DNA from: Trichoplax sp. H2
Lineage: Eukaryota > Placozoa > Uniplacotomia > Trichoplacea
Length of the DNA stretch: 64,000 nucleotides
Assembly: GCA_003344405.1 (NCBI GenBank)
Contig: NOWV01000003.1
Location: 372,001-436,000, forward strand
Direction: 5' to 3'
Positions within the stretch are counted from its first letter, which is position 1. Each line of letters begins with the position of its first letter. Made by a program: the position numbers and the translations under genes. Below, one piece after another: positions 1 through 13,900 of this stretch. The notes under the pieces are model-generated. The model saw only the letters and a list, made by a program, of their open reading frames with translations. It ran no database searches and was not told the origin of the DNA.

Positions 1-621
1 TCCTGGATCTCTAACGTTATCGCAGATTAGTGTTACCGGTAATAGTTCTTTATCACTAGCCATTGATATTTCATCGAAAGAAGATGTTTTAGGCTTAAAA
101 AATAAAGCAGCTACCCCACGATTCGTTTGCACGGAAGTCATGGAATTTAAATACCATTTAGGAATCTTGCAGAGACACTCATCAGATATGTCAAAGATAT
201 ACTCAGAAAAGTGCTCATCGAATATGTTATCATTAGAATAAAAAAAGGTATGTAATTGCAAACCCGCGTTAAAAGCTTCCTTTATAACGTTAAGACCATC
301 TATTAAAATTATAGAAGATTTCTTGTTATTTCTGTTTAGTACGCGTTTTGCCAATCTATTATTTTGCAAAGGAGGGTGTGTAAACAGTATGTATACGTTT
401 ACAAATATTAGTAACGACTACGAATTTAGCTAAATTAAGTATCTCAAAATTTGCATCAAATTTTAATGTATGTGGTAGCTGCTAGTTCAAGGGTAGAGTT
501 GAAAGACTTACTTGACTTTTTCTAGAGCTTCGATACTCAGTAATCGTCTCGATTCCGGGCGAATAGTTATCCGACTAAAAGTACGAGTACCACTGCACAG
601 TATCTTGATTCCTTGCTGCAT
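1..621 (-). CDS. MRM3: rRNA methyltransferase 3, mitochondrial (SpoU family), 3' end missing
   Basis: Two exons on the minus strand, 621-512 and 355-1; the C-terminal half lies outside the window. The ATG at 621-619 opens a basic, Ser/Arg-containing leader (MQQGIKILCSGTRTFSR) that suits a mitochondrial transit peptide. Exon 1 ends at GTAAGT and phase 2 joins exon 2 to read KVKLAKRV. The visible 155 residues carry the SpoU substrate-binding subdomain pattern: an LIDGLNVIKEAFNAG helix, then TNRGVAALFF, then VTLICDNVRDPG at the start of the SAM-binding knot domain, as in human MRM3/RNMTL1. In that family the enzyme 2'-O-methylates a guanosine of the mitochondrial large-subunit rRNA. The knot itself is not in view, so catalytic residues cannot be checked. 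A short GTAC-type cluster starts at the ATG and runs upstream. Assignment to MRM3 rather than another SpoU paralogue rests on the DN(V/L)RDPG context and the leader. Confidence 0.85.
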
Positions 622-2518
622 AGTACAGCACTGTACTGTATAGTACCCGGTTATGTCTTTCGATTAAAGATTGTTATACATCATTTCTGCAGTAAACTGT
701 GAATTACTGTTTGCCGAATTTTCATTTAACCCTATCGAACTTATCTGAGCCTATCAATCAGAATTTAATGACCAGAAGTAGAATCCTGGTAGTGAGGTAC
801 TGTACACTGTACATCATTTGTAAAAATCGCTTAAGTTGTCCTTCTATCCGTATCGCCCACGATTTTGCTAGTTTTCTATTAGAGATACAGTGAAAAGGAT
901 TTGCCAAAATTGACACTAAGTTCTGAGTATTACTGCTATAAAAGCACCCAAATTTCACAATCATATACTGCAGTAGATATATATTCTTCACATTTCAATC
1001 AGCATTGCCTCGTTTTCAAAATGCTAAATCAAGCCACCATTCTGCTGTGGCCTTCGAAAATTGTATTTCCAAACCTTATATATTGGACTTAGGTATACCT
1101 TTTAGTATTACCGCGCTGCTTCGTAAAATGAAGACGAGAATAGTAATGCTCGTAAGCGAGACAGTCTCCTTTTATGTAGTGACTATGCCTGTACCTTTTC
1201 ATGGACTACTAGAAGAAAAGTTAAAGGTCCATGATCTTACTTTGTACTGTACATTTACCTAGCTGGCACAACTTATTGAACTAGTATCACAGTACTTGAC
1301 GGTTATGTATGCTATGTCAAGTCATAACAAAGTATGATTGTGCAAATACAAAAAAACGGACGAAGATACGTGCTGTGAAGGCACTGAATAATAGTTGTAT
1401 ACCAATTGTACATAGTCAAGAAAAGCTTTTAAACGCGGATCCGGAGCTCCACTGCTGAATGGTCTGTGACTCTGTGTTATATCTTTATTCATAGTTAGTC
1501 TAGACTATCGTCATCGCAGACACATAGTCTCGTACGGACGTACGGTATGCGGTGTCTCATTGCATTTAATTAATATTATTATTGTTGCAGTCTGCAGTAT
1601 AGTATTATTACAATTATCATTATTATTATTATTACACACAACAGTCTGCATCACTAGAATGGCGATGATTAGAATGAGTAGTGATCACAAATCGATAATT
1701 TTGATTAAACAGTCTAGCCATTACTAAATGTAGCAGTCGTCAGCAAACCTCATTACTTTGTGTACTGTAACAGCAAGTGCCACGTTATTCATACGATACG
1801 GATACATTCATTGATGATCGTTATAAAAATTCAAATAACAGAATAACGCATACGTATGTTATTGACAGGAGTAAATATATACATATACGATTACGCTTGA
1901 ACAATAAAAGCGTTAATAACGTTCCGTAACATACTCGTATACAAGGTAATTATAGAAAGCTAACGCTACAGGTCTTATTATTCGAAATAATAAGTTAAAA
2001 TTATTATATATGTGCGCTACATATGTATCATGTATACTATATACGATAGTGCGGTCCCGTACTGTCTCATATCGGCAAACTTTTATATATCGATTTTAGA
2101 AACAAAAATTTATAGAATACAAGTACTACTATAGATTATTACCCACTAATACCCAGTCGATTCACGCTAATAACTTTAGAAAACTAAACGTAAACCAATA
2201 GATATAGGTCTTGCCGTGGGTACTGCATACAACAATAGAAAGAAGCGATATTTCATATAATTGTTATTAAAATTAACGATTACTGTAAATTGATTTTGTA
2301 ATTACGACTGACCGACACAACCGATATATTGGCCAGTTTTCAGCCTGCGGAGTAGCCACCGAACTTTAAATTAACTAAATACTCATATGTACTTATAAAA
2401 AATGATTCTGTACAAGATAACTTGTAACATAATATTTACTATTGATTCTACGTATCTTGAATACTGTACATTAACTGAAAATGTTATCCGGAGCGGCTTA
2501 GAATGAATTCCGTGATAA
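622..2518. other. Intergenic stretch between MRM3 and NUDT9
   Basis: No supported gene. It should hold the MRM3 promoter and the NUDT9 3' flank. GTACTGTA-type repeats lie next to the MRM3 start (about 622-653), with scattered copies near 800 and 1245. An ATT/TTA simple repeat runs at about 1566-1637. Open frames at 699-893, 901-1092 and 1005-1262 lack splice context or recognisable motifs. Confidence 0.6.
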
Positions 2519-5500
2519 TTAGTAGTATGCCCCATGCAATCTTGCTACTGCCATTATAAAATCATTATGGTTGGCGTAGAGGTCAAGTTTATGGTCGACT
2601 TCCAGCCATGCTACGTCTCCAGCGTCGTCTCCCGCTTTTAATTTAAAGTGACTGAAAGCAGAATCACTATCGTCGTGGAAGTTCACCACCGTAGTTTCCA
2701 TCCAAGCATTATCGGTATTACGTGGATCGTCCACGTAGCCTTTATATATCTGTGAAAGAAAGTACGTGAATAGTTAATAGTATTTTTGTAGATATTTAAA
2801 CAAAAAATAAGTAGTTTACTGTTAGCAAATTGATTCCATACCTGTTTACCGCCACTGCTAAATAATTGATGAAGCATTTTTTCAATTTCTTTCTTTTCGA
2901 CTTCAGATGCTTCCAAACTGTTCATTGCTTCCTCTCCAAATTCCTTTTTTAATGTTACTGTCACAGTATCTCCAGCTTCGACCATGCCCTAAATGACATT
3001 TGACCCAGTATAAAAAAATCATTTATTCAACATGCCTATTCCACTAGTGACCTCAGATGTCAGAATGTGAGTAATCCTCATAAAAATTCTATGCTTTTCT
3101 CTCTATGTTGTTTACTTAATCGTATCGTTTGTTAACTAATCTACGAACCCATCGAAATGAGAAATGATTTTCCAAGGTTACACTAAATATTTCGTATGGA
3201 TATGAACAGACACTTACAAATATAGTGAAACGCATGATATAGTATATGATCATTACTGTTTAGAGCAAGTCTCACTATTGAATGACTTCTAGTATTAATG
3301 TACAGGATATATTTTAAACTTTATACTGAATATGGTAAATATCAAAATTTAATTTCGTAAAAATGGATCTTAATTTAATCCTACAAAGAATTTCTTCGAG
3401 TTTATATCAAAATCATCTGTTGTTGTAGTATTCCTTACTCATTCTGTTTAGGCGTTAAATATAAGTCATACAGTATTTCAATTAGTAGAAATTGTAGATT
3501 TTCATTGAATACCAATTGCAACAACTTTAGTAAATTACTTCATTAGAAACGTGCTATAATTATAATTATACCGGTAATTGAATTTTATGGGTATGTTAAT
3601 CTTATCTTTTACACACTTACACCAGGTAAAGCCCATTGACCATTATCTTGCCTTTTGATCGCAACAAATTCTAACACGGGATTATCATTATAAGAAACCA
3701 CATTACCACCGTCATCGCGCTTCCATCTGTAGTAGTAATATATTTCGAATAGTTAAATTAATATTATAGCTACAGTACAGTAATACCAATGGAAATGAAA
3801 CGACATGTGGATAGGCAATACAGTTTGTATACGTGGGTATTATAACTTTTTCATAAGATACCATATCATGGTTTATTATCTTATAGGCAGGTATTATGTC
3901 CTATATTACATATGTTGCACTTCACATAATATTCTGTTTTATCAAGTCATAAACGATAACGCATCTGACCTAGTAGTGATGGGGTCTGCCGCATGATTTG
4001 GTCCCCATCTCCCCAAAACTCCACGCCCTCTAATACCGGTTCTGCCTATAGGATTTCTTTTAAATGGAGGATATACAAGTGATTGCATTATTTGATGCCT
4101 ATATTTTATTTGTTAGTTTGTTCTTATATATAACAACGATGACATGGTAGCTCAATAAAATTTCTAATAAATGATTAGATTTATAAGCAAGTTTCTGTGA
4201 TAGCATTTGTAACTCCTTAACTAGCATGGTACACAAGTAACACTATATAAAGATCATAGAGATATAAAAGTACTTCTATGATTAGGATATAAATGCAATA
4301 AGCAATCTGAGCTGACATGCCTTACCTCGGTATTCCGTCAATTAAAGAATAATCTCCAAAGCCACTTTTTCTATCCACATTACCATCAATTGAATTAAAC
4401 TTGAGAAAATTTTCTGAATTAGTAGGTCTACAATAGTTATATAATTGGAACAACTTTAGGCAGATACCTTATATAGTTATTCAATCGCGTTTACATTTAA
4501 TTAATAAACGTTCCTTCAGATAGATCCCGATAATATACTGTACATGCCGTGTATACTTTGTTATTTATTTTTTAACTTTGAAAAAATGCAATAAGTAATT
4601 GCAATAATTTTAGCCAGATACCTTACGTGCATGTAGCTGTTCCATACTGCGCGTTTACTTGTATTAAACGTTTAATAAGCGGTATACTACCGCTATAAGC
4701 CGTGTACTGTACACTGAGTACTCTACTGTACAGTATAGTACGTTTTTTTTAACTTTTAAAATAATGGCTTTGAGTACGTTGTGAAATACTAGCACAAGAG
4801 AGAAAAATAGTGAATCGACCTACTGTAGATGGCAACTAATTATTTATAGCTGCTATTATTTTGCAACTATTCTGAAGCGCAAAATGAGGCTGTTTTGACT
4901 GAGCCTCTAATTTTTGAAGGCAACGCTGAGTAACTGTGCTTATTGTGTTTATTGATGCACAATTTAGCTATGGTAGATAAATTTCGGGTTTTGACCATAA
5001 CTTATATATCATAGTAATACTGTTGTAATACTAGTCTTCCAAGGATTATGTGTTTGAATATTTTCATATCATACTGTAGTACTGTATTAAGCATGAGTGT
5101 ATTAGATTGAGATGTATTTTGCTTTCTTGTTGCAATTAACCGTGGACTAAAACTGGAAATACATGAGTCTCCTCATCAAAGAAATGAAATTGGAATTGCT
5201 TAAAACAAATTGTGAGACTTTAGAGCGATTACAAGTGTGAGGATTTCGTGCACTACGGTGCATGACTTACAGTACGTTATTCCATGCTCGTATTTTAAAA
5301 AAAAAACGAATACTGTGTTAATCTCGTTTCAGGGAATAGCTTAAGCTTGAGGAGTAAAAAACTCCTTCTTGACAGCGATAAAATAGAGATATAAACTAGA
5401 ATCATAGAAATTTACATGAGCTACAACCTTATCTCGACATCTGCCCAGGGAGGCATTGCTAAGACACTAGAAGATGTGAAATCTATAGGACTGTATTCCA

Positions 5501-5642
5501 GCCATTCAACCGCCCAATCGACTTTATCATCTGGTACAGGAAATCGTTGAATATCTGATTTCGGATAAATTGACTGTCGAGCTTTTCGGTGTAACGGCTT
5601 TCGCGTAGAGGTCATTATTTGCTGAAAGCACCTTTTAATCAT
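2519..5642 (-). CDS. NUDT9: ADP-ribose pyrophosphatase NUDT9
   Basis: Six minus-strand exons: 5642-5428, 4427-4326, 4056-3970, 3726-3621, 2988-2842, 2749-2519. All have GT-AG ends and matching phase, giving 295 aa (human NUDT9 is about 350). The order of NUDT9 signatures is clear: [50 protein letters not shown], the Nudix segment [20 protein letters not shown] (residues about 171-190), then [18 protein letters not shown] and AGDDAG. The family hydrolyses ADP-ribose to AMP and ribose-5-phosphate. It is a stand-alone enzyme with no channel domain, so it is not a TRPM2-type fusion. The Nudix box differs slightly from the usual one: D177 where Glu is typical, and K185 for Arg; the metal-binding EFGEE glutamates are present. 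A TAG lies in frame 21 nt before the ATG, so this is the first Met unless a further 5' exon adds a transit peptide. Intron 1 (4428-5427) holds a GTAC cluster at about 4702-4741. Head-to-head with DPH1. Confidence 0.93.
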
Positions 5643-6381
5643 ATATTTTACGGTAATCTATACAAGTTTGAAACGATAACAGGAGTAATGGAGGATAATA
5701 TAAAAATAACGCAGTAACCAAGCGATAAATGCAGCTTACTGTGAGCAGCGTTTCTGTCCCGACGGGATAGACTAAAATTCGGACTTGTCAAACCTTGCTA
5801 ACGGTAGTAGTGAACTAGTGACTATACTTCGTCTCTCGTTATCCTCTCTGTCTTTCTTTAATAAACATAGTGTTCTTGACTGTGAGTTGTACGTCCCTGC
5901 ATACAGTACAACAGAATATATTACACAGTACAGTACACTACTGTACAGTGTACAGTACTGTACACCACCGTGTACAGTATTAAAACACCAGTACAATGTA
6001 CTGTACAGTACAGTATTTTAGTACAGTAGTCCATCCTAAATTTTGTACTGTACTGTACAGTGTTCAGTACAGACTTCATTACAGTACAGTACTGTAGACT
6101 ACAGTACTATATAGTGTAATGTACTGTACTGTACACTGTACAGTACAGTACTGTATGCTGCAGTCAGGATTATTACAGACTAACGTAGATTTGAGGTTTT
6201 CTTTTAGGTTTTGCAGAGAAATCTTTACGCAGTTCCAGAAGTGAATTTACTTCTTTGTGTTATATTGTATTATAGTTAAACATCTAAGCATTTATTCTCA
6301 TTGGTAAATACGGAAGGTATTATACAGTACCGCAGTATAACATTGATATTACAGTAATATTTTGACAAAGGTGATCCTTTT
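5643..6381. promoter_or_regulatory. Shared divergent promoter region of NUDT9 and DPH1
   Basis: The 739 bp between the NUDT9 ATG (minus) and the DPH1 ATG (plus) must contain both promoters. Its centre is a dense palindromic GTAC array. No clear TATA box or other core element was recognised. The short open frames here (5772-5996, 5785-6021, 6276-6476) mostly read through the repeats or antisense to DPH1 exon 1. Confidence 0.6.
5900..6160. repeat. Palindromic GTAC repeat array between NUDT9 and DPH1
   Basis: About 260 bp dominated by TGTAC, GTACA and the self-complementary unit GTACTGTACAGTAC, mixed with ACTG/CAGT spacers. Units vary in spacing and orientation, so it is not a simple tandem microsatellite. 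Because the unit equals its own reverse complement, both strands look alike and can fold into hairpins. The same family recurs at the other promoters in this window. Confidence 0.85.
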
Positions 6382-9300
6382 ATGGCGCACAATAATAGCA
6401 CTACTGAAGCAAATATGGTATCTGGTAGTAAACCACGAAAGCGATTTGTGGGAGCAAAGTCGTCATCAGGTGCCACCGGTGCTGGTTAGTTACGCGTATT
6501 TTATTGCTAATGACAGTTCGTTGCACCTGATTGCATTCACACTGCAGTTGCTGTTAGTGTAAGGCAAAGAACTAGTTGTAAAATTATAATTAACTTTAAC
6601 TCATCACTGCGTGTGTACACTAATCAACTTTATGTTCCGTGTTGGTATTATCGTATATCGAAAACGAAAACACAACAGCTTTTAAATAGCGAGTACAATA
6701 AAACTAGCAAAAGTTGGAAGCTTACAATACTGTATATCGACTTTTAATGAGCTATTCTGGCTGAGCATTATACTGTACAGTATTGCTGCATAGTACATAC
6801 TGTACTGTATATGGTAAACATAGCGTATTATACTAAACACAGCTGTTCTAATCCAAAGAATTTAAAATAGAATTAAATTAATTAATTTATTTTATGTTTA
6901 TTACGTGAGATGTCAAGTCCCGCGTATAAGTAAGATTTCGTTCTGAAGATGATCATGTCAAAACTGTTACAGATTTACAGTATATATCATTACTTGTGAA
7001 GTTAATTTACAGGCAACAAATAAGTTAGTTTACTTATAAAATTGTTAGTTTCTAAAAGGAGGGATGGTGGTCAACGCGTTGCTCATCAGATACCGGAGGA
7101 AATACTTGGCGACAGACAATTGCAAAATGCGATATGTCAGGTCTGTTTTAAATTCTAGATACTATAGCGAAGGCTAAAATTCATAAAAAACTTTGAGGCT
7201 GTATTACGTATATTTAATCAGGGACTACTAAAAAAGAAATTTTATTACGTGTATAGTAAAAGCACAGTATTTATTTGGCTGGTAAATTTACTTTTGGTAC
7301 ATAACTCTAATAGCGAGCTTATGCGTAGTAGATCACTCTGCAGTATTTTAACATTTTCAGAAATGGGTAATAGTTATCACGCAATGTATTACTGTAATGA
7401 GTAACAAGAGTAAATATTAAATAAAATAGAAAATTATATATGTAAAGCGTAAGTGATTAAATTGTTTAAGGTGTATCTCTCTGTTTAATTCTCATTAAAA
7501 CCTAGCTGCCTAAAAATTACAATTTTGAGGTATACAAAACAGTCTGGAGAATTAAGTTCACAAAATCTAAGCGGGGTAAATACGTAGCATCCGATAATTC
7601 TGCAGTGTTTTGCTTTTATTATTTGTAAATAGTATAAAATGCCTATTTACATGATACTTTGTTGATATCTAATCTAATAATTCTTGTAATAGTTGCCTTG
7701 CAGTTCCCTGAAGGGCTTTTAATGTTTTCTTGCCTCATTGCTGATATAATCGAAAGGTTAGTTTTGAGGCACACATTCTATAGTAGTGTTATATTCTAAG
7801 ATGACTTTGGCAGTATATATGTCCAACCTTGTTACAGATTGCAGTTGACTGACACGTACATGTAGTTGCAAGGTTCGACTGTACTATATGTAAAACTTAC
7901 AACTTTGATTCCAGATTTACTGATGCAGAAGTCATAATCATGGGTGAAGTTACTTATGGGGCGTGTTGTGTCGATGACTATACCGCGCGTGCCTTAGGAG
8001 CAGATCTGATGATCCATTATGGACATAGTTGCCTTGGTAAGAGAAATTCTGGAGTTGTATTGAGTTGCAAACCCTTTACGCGTTTATAAGTTATCCAATC
8101 ATTTGGCAGAGAATGTTATATATATTCTTGGTAGTCAAATAGCATAAATTTGAAAAAGTTTTTGAATACCAATTGACGATACAGAAATAAAATGATTTGT
8201 GTGGGACAACTTGCTTTAAGTTACGCCGTTGAATAAAGGCTCTTGTTTCTTATTTCATTAATGAACTATAGTTCCTGTTGATCGTACCGGTGGAATCAAA
8301 ATGCTGTATGTATTTGTAGATATCAAAATAGATACAGTGCGATTAATCGAAACTATCAAGCACAACGTATCGAAAGAATTAAACATAGCACTGGTGAGCA
8401 CTATACAGTTTGTGGCAGCATTGCAGGTAATAATATCGAATGTTAGACGGATTAGTAAGCTCGTATAAATGATTGTATTATATATATACTAATGTCTTAT
8501 GATTTTTGATATTTACTAATGGAGGGAGTAAAACAGGAACTATCACATGATTACAATGTTTCCGTTCCTCAATGCAAGCCTCTGTCCCCTGGCGAAATCC
8601 TTGGATGTACAGCTCCAAAGCTAACAGATGTCGATGTTGTCATGTAAAGAGTTTGAACTTACTTTAGGAAAATTCTAGTATAGAAATTTTTTCAGAATTC
8701 AATTCTTTATCAGCTACATAGGGGATGGCAGATTTCATTTAGAAGCTATAATGATTGCAAACCCCGATTTACCTACTTACAGGTGAATATAGATAGTAGT
8801 TACACTTTAATTAGTATCAATTCTTGATAAAGATTAGATTATATTAAGCTAGAGGTCAACCAAAACAGTACAATATCAAACTGTGTTAAAGCTACGGTTC
8901 ATGTTTAAAGGTATGATCCTTATTCCAAAGCATTCTCTCGAGAATACTATAATATCCAGTTAATGAAAGATATTAGGTATAAGGCAATATCTAGTAGTGT
9001 CCACGCTAGGAAGATTGGACTAATCCTTGGAACACTAGGCAGACAAGGCAGCATCAAAATTTTGCAGGTCTATTTATAGAAATTTAAGTATTGTTGCACT
9101 ATTTCTTATGGTTTAAACCTGTTCTTATGATCAGACTCAAGTTCATTCATTATCGTTAACCTTAATTAAACCATATTTGATGTGTGTTATGTTTATTTAC
9201 AGATACTATTGTTTGTTTTATACATAGAACTTGCAAGCTCGTATTACATACCTAGGGTTGGAATATATAACAGTTTTCATGTCAGAAATATTTCCTGATA

Positions 9301-9813
9301 AGTTGCAGTTATTTCAAAATGTGGATGTGTACGTAACCACATATGTATACTTATAGTAAATTAACTAAAAGCGATCACCTGATCATTAATAATGCATTAA
9401 TACATCCTTAAGGTGGATACAGGTAGCTTGTCCAAGATTATCCATTGATTGGGGAACAGCATTTAAGAAGCCTCTTCTAACTCCATATGAGGTTATCATA
9501 TGCTGTTCATTTAGCAGTTTTCACCAGCTATTAATTCTTGCCGTATAGATCTAGCAAGGATGAAAAGTTTCATTTATACCTACTGATGATTAGACTACTT
9601 TCTCATTATTTGGCTCTAACATTATCAGGTATTCTTATATCTCATTATTATTAGGCTTCTGTATTATTTAAGACCATAGAGTGGCAAAACAATTATCCGA
9701 TGGATTTTTATGCAAATACTTCACTTGGCAATTGGACTGTTAATAATTTAAAAAATAAAGAGGAGAAGCAAAATTACAGAAAGTGTATTCAAGAAAGTAA
9801 TCAAAAAGATTGA
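6382..9813 (+). CDS. DPH1: Diphthamide biosynthesis protein 1 (2-(3-amino-3-carboxypropyl)histidine synthase subunit 1)
   Basis: Twelve exons: 6382-6484, 7049-7140, 7506-7575, 7693-7756, 7915-8036, 8272-8426, 8537-8643, 8714-8782, 8911-9067, 9228-9328, 9413-9491, 9655-9813, giving 425 aa (human about 440). Recognised runs in order: [134 protein letters not shown]1 with DPH2 carries out the first step of diphthamide synthesis on EF2, a radical transfer from SAM using a 4Fe-4S cluster. The three expected cluster cysteines are present, about C127, C226 and C353. The junction of exons 1 and 2 is the weakest part: the acceptor at 7048 keeps frame, but another N-terminal splice is possible. GTAC repeats occur in intron 1 (about 6770-6812). 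A likely poly(A) signal ATTAAA lies at 9870-9875. Confidence 0.96.
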
Positions 9814-10940
9814 TCCTGTGGCCCGTAATTTAAAGAAAGTGGATGAGATGGAACGGAAGATGCTACTTTATTAAAAATTGCTGTTTATTTTATATTATTT
9901 TTATATTATAGATACTAGTATTACGGTATGCAGTTTTAAGTTCTTTCTCTAACCCATACGGCTGAAAGTTATTATAATGGATTAATTTGGATAGCATGTA
10001 AATTCCATTTTTATTGAAACTTTATAAACGCAGAATTTAGATATAATCATAGATAATAATTATGACAATCCTATCATACAATAATATACTGTATAACCAC
10101 ATAGTTGGGTTAGCTTTATGACATTGAGAAACAACATATTTGATGACAATCGAAGAATAAGCGATCTATTCAATTTTAATATTTAAGTCTATGCGATTCA
10201 GCTAAAAATAAACCGGAAACTATTTGCTACTAAATGAAAGAATTTATGGTATTTGTAACCTGCTACATAGTTTGTGGTAAATGCAATAGTCAAGAAAATA
10301 TTGCGTAATTACGATATGTATGCCTTAAGGCATCATCACTGCATCAATACGATTTCAATTAGATAAAAATTGTGAAGTACCTTATTACGCAGTGTTGCAA
10401 ATAAAAAATTCGGTAAATAAAAAAATAATACAAAAACATACGATGCTTCCTGCGGTCTAGACGTAAAAGTGACAAATTTTAAATCTTTTACAGCTTCCGA
10501 AAGCAACTAAGTGTTAAACTAGTAGTTTTCAAATTTTTTAAATTTCCTGGTTCTGAAATAATTATATATAATTAAACAGGAAATAGCAAGATCGTCATTA
10601 ATTACCATTGTCCACAATAACAAATCTATAACCATAGAAGCTTTACAAATCAATGTTTAAATGTCACAGTTGCTTACTGTTAATACTCGTATATCTAAAC
10701 TGATGATTCTACAGTATTTCGGAGTACCTGTTACTGATGATTAGGAATATGTTTACCGATGTCCTTTCGCTAGCTAATGAACCGCAATAATAGTACAGTA
10801 CATGCAGAACTAATAAGCGGTACAGATACATCAAATTAGGGATACTCGAATAGTCTCTGAGTAAATAACTGAAATAGCTAAGACGATCACTTTTCCTTTT
10901 TTTAATTCTCGTGGATTTTTCCTTCGACGATAAAGATTTT
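9814..10940. other. Convergent 3' flanks of DPH1 and the smoothelin-like gene
   Basis: No gene. On the plus strand ATTAAA at 9870-9875 is a plausible DPH1 poly(A) signal. On the minus strand ATTAAA (plus 10907-10912) lies about 30 bp after the smoothelin-like stop. The rest is AT-rich. Two copies of ACTGATGATT lie near 10699 and 10735, without enough surrounding structure to call an RNA. Confidence 0.55.
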
Positions 10941-13900
10941 TTAACAGTCTTTGTAACGGCTGTAAATGGTTAATAAGTAAGTCATAACACATCGTTGATC
11001 AGGTCTAGGATACATAATAAGCATGTCTTCTACATCGAGTAATGGCGCAATACCAACCTTGCTATAATTGTGAAAATTGACGACATAACGTATAAACACA
11101 AAAGATAGGACATGTAATGCTAGAATAGAAGAAATAAAATCCTACAGGTGATCTACATTATAAGCGGCGAATTACTTACTCGAATGCTTCGAATGCCAGG
11201 GTAAAGTTTTTCTCTTTCGTCGTAGTGTCGAGATCATCCATAGGAATAGTGTCACGTCCTATTAAGTTATTTAGTAAGGCGCAAAACGCTAGACCATCAG
11301 CCCAACTACGACTTAAGTCCTTTACCATAATATCCTAATAAAGGATACAATTTATAAAGATATTCAATATAAATATCTAAAACTAGTTTACTATTGGGAC
11401 ATGCTTTGTGATATAAGCGTTGGTCAGTCGCCTTGCCATAACTGTAAACACGGGTATACGTATACAAATGCTGTACGGTACAGATCGCATAATGTACATG
11501 GAAAACTACTTTACGTATTTGGCATCACTTACATACCTTGTATTCATATCCTTTCGTATGCAGCTTGCACCACTGCAAAAGAATAGCGGAAACAGAACCT
11601 TCTGTCTTGGGAGTCTGCTTAGCGGCTGGTTTTGGAGCAGCTGTTGATCTGCATTTCCAAAATAGTTTATGAAAGAAAATGTGTATTATGGCTTTAAGAC
11701 GATAACAATAGATTTCAACTTGATTATTAACTTATTAAAAATTAAAAATTCAATTGATTCGAGTACTCAGTAGGCTTTTTCGCAGTTTCGGTTTTAGTTG
11801 CCTTTTTAAAGAGATCTTTTAATCCGCTCTTTTTTTGCTTCTTTTCAGGTTGTGAAGTTAATTTTGGTGCGGTAGTTACAAACGGTTTTGGTCTCTTAGA
11901 CTTAGGATCATTCACAACATTTCGCCCAACCGGCTTTTTAATCTCAAATTTTCTAATATAGCCTGCTGCAGGGACTACTGCCTTTCTCGTTTCGGCACCT
12001 TTATCGGATGTTGGAACCTTACAACTGCTGGTAATGAAGTCATAGAAGGGTGAAGAATTTTAAGATACTATACTGTATGTTTTTCATGCTTTTAAATTGA
12101 TACGTCTACGATTAGTAATTTAATTGTACTATTATGGAATATTATTAAATGCTACGCAAATACTAACGCCTCCTTCATCGTGTCGTTCCCCTTATCTGGT
12201 CCAAGCGATGTTGACGGATTAGCATTTCTAGGAGTTCCAGTAGGGCTACTCGGAGTACTTGCCAAGTCTTTAACGTTCACGCTGTTTATCTCCTTTCTTT
12301 TATTATTATCTGACTCTTCCTTGAATGACGAAGATACGTTCTGAATTGGTTCTAAAACACTAATAGCTCTAATAGCTTTTGGCGAAGAAGGCTCTTCTGA
12401 AAATTGAATGAATGTCTCTCGTCGCTTATCCGGCGGTAAAGTTGTAGTAATATTTGGGCGAAATCGATACTGGTTCTTTTCCCGTCGTTGTACATTTTCA
12501 TTATCAGGCTGATCGGAAGGTGCCTTTATTTTAGCTTTTGTCTTTTCTATTTGCTGCTGTTTCAGTACTTGATCATTGTCTGGCTGATTCCCTTGGTTCT
12601 TGATATTTTCTGTATTACAATTTACTAGTTTTCGGCTGCCAGAATATACATTATCAAGGCTATCATTCGAATTATCCATCGTATCAGCTTTAGTTTCATT
12701 ATTACGTAATTGAACTATTAAGCTTTCTTCATTTCCACGATTATTTCTCATTTCGGAGATAGTTTCCTTGTTAGTGCTCATTTCATTCGTATTGCTAGCG
12801 TCAGCGTGACTCCAGCTTTTTCCCTTATTATTCCTGGATTCCTGATCGACATAATCTTTCCTAAGATCATGACGATAAGATGATTGAGAGCTCAGAACGT
12901 GTTCTGTATAGCATTCTTTAACTGAAGATTCTTTCCGCAGTTGTTGATCGTAGGTTTTTTGCACTGTCGAATCGATCCGATCAGTGATTATTTTTCGCGG
13001 AAGCTCGTTCTTCAAACTTTCGCGAAATTTCCCTTGTACTCTTATTCCAGAACTGGTACTCTGATCTTCTCTACCATTCGATTCGTTACTTGCGAAGAAC
13101 GATTTCTTAGCTGATTGTATTTGAATCAAATCACCCTTTTTATCTTGAACGGCGGGTGAATCGTCTTTCGTGAATTTTTCGTATTTAGGTGAACCATTTT
13201 GATCAGAATTGACACTTTTAAACCGGCTAATTTTTTCGAACGGTGACTTGGATTGATTCTTTTTGTCTCCATCCTTATTAAACCTAGAACTAGTATTACT
13301 TTTATCGTCTTTTTTAATGCTACTACCAAAAAATGCTGCCCTGGCAGATTGACTTCTTGATTTAACGTTCTGCTTATGGCTGCTGTATTCATTATCTGTC
13401 TTGAATTTTGATTCATCATCATCTTTGCCGGATGTCTTTTCATCTATGCTTGATCTGTCTTCTGAATGTTTTTCATGTCGGCTATTTATACGTAACATTA
13501 CTTGGTTAGTCCTTTCTTTAAAAGTACTTTTGCAAGGATTTGAGTTTTCTTGATTTAAATCTTTTGAAAGAGTTCTTTTATCGCTTGATTTCGAGTTATT
13601 ACCATTATCAATGGTTGCTAGAAATTGATTTCGCATCAACGCTACATTCGAATTAGTTGGAACTGATCCTGCGGTCTGTTTTAGGTCATTACGAACTTTT
13701 GAAATGGGATGGGAATCAGTACTTTCAATGAAATTCACCGCTTGCTGAAAAATCGAGTTTGGTTTCTTAAATCTGTTACTTTTAGAAATGGCATCCCTTT
13801 CAATCTGGCTTGATTGAGGTTCATTCAAATCAGTCGTTTGAGGATGTTTTAATTCGGCGTCAGTTGAACTATTCCTTACTGAGGCTGTCTTATTAATCAG

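Noticed and set aside
5772-6021. Paired plus and minus open frames between NUDT9 and DPH1
   Set aside because: Mirror-image frames are expected from a palindromic repeat; no coding signature.
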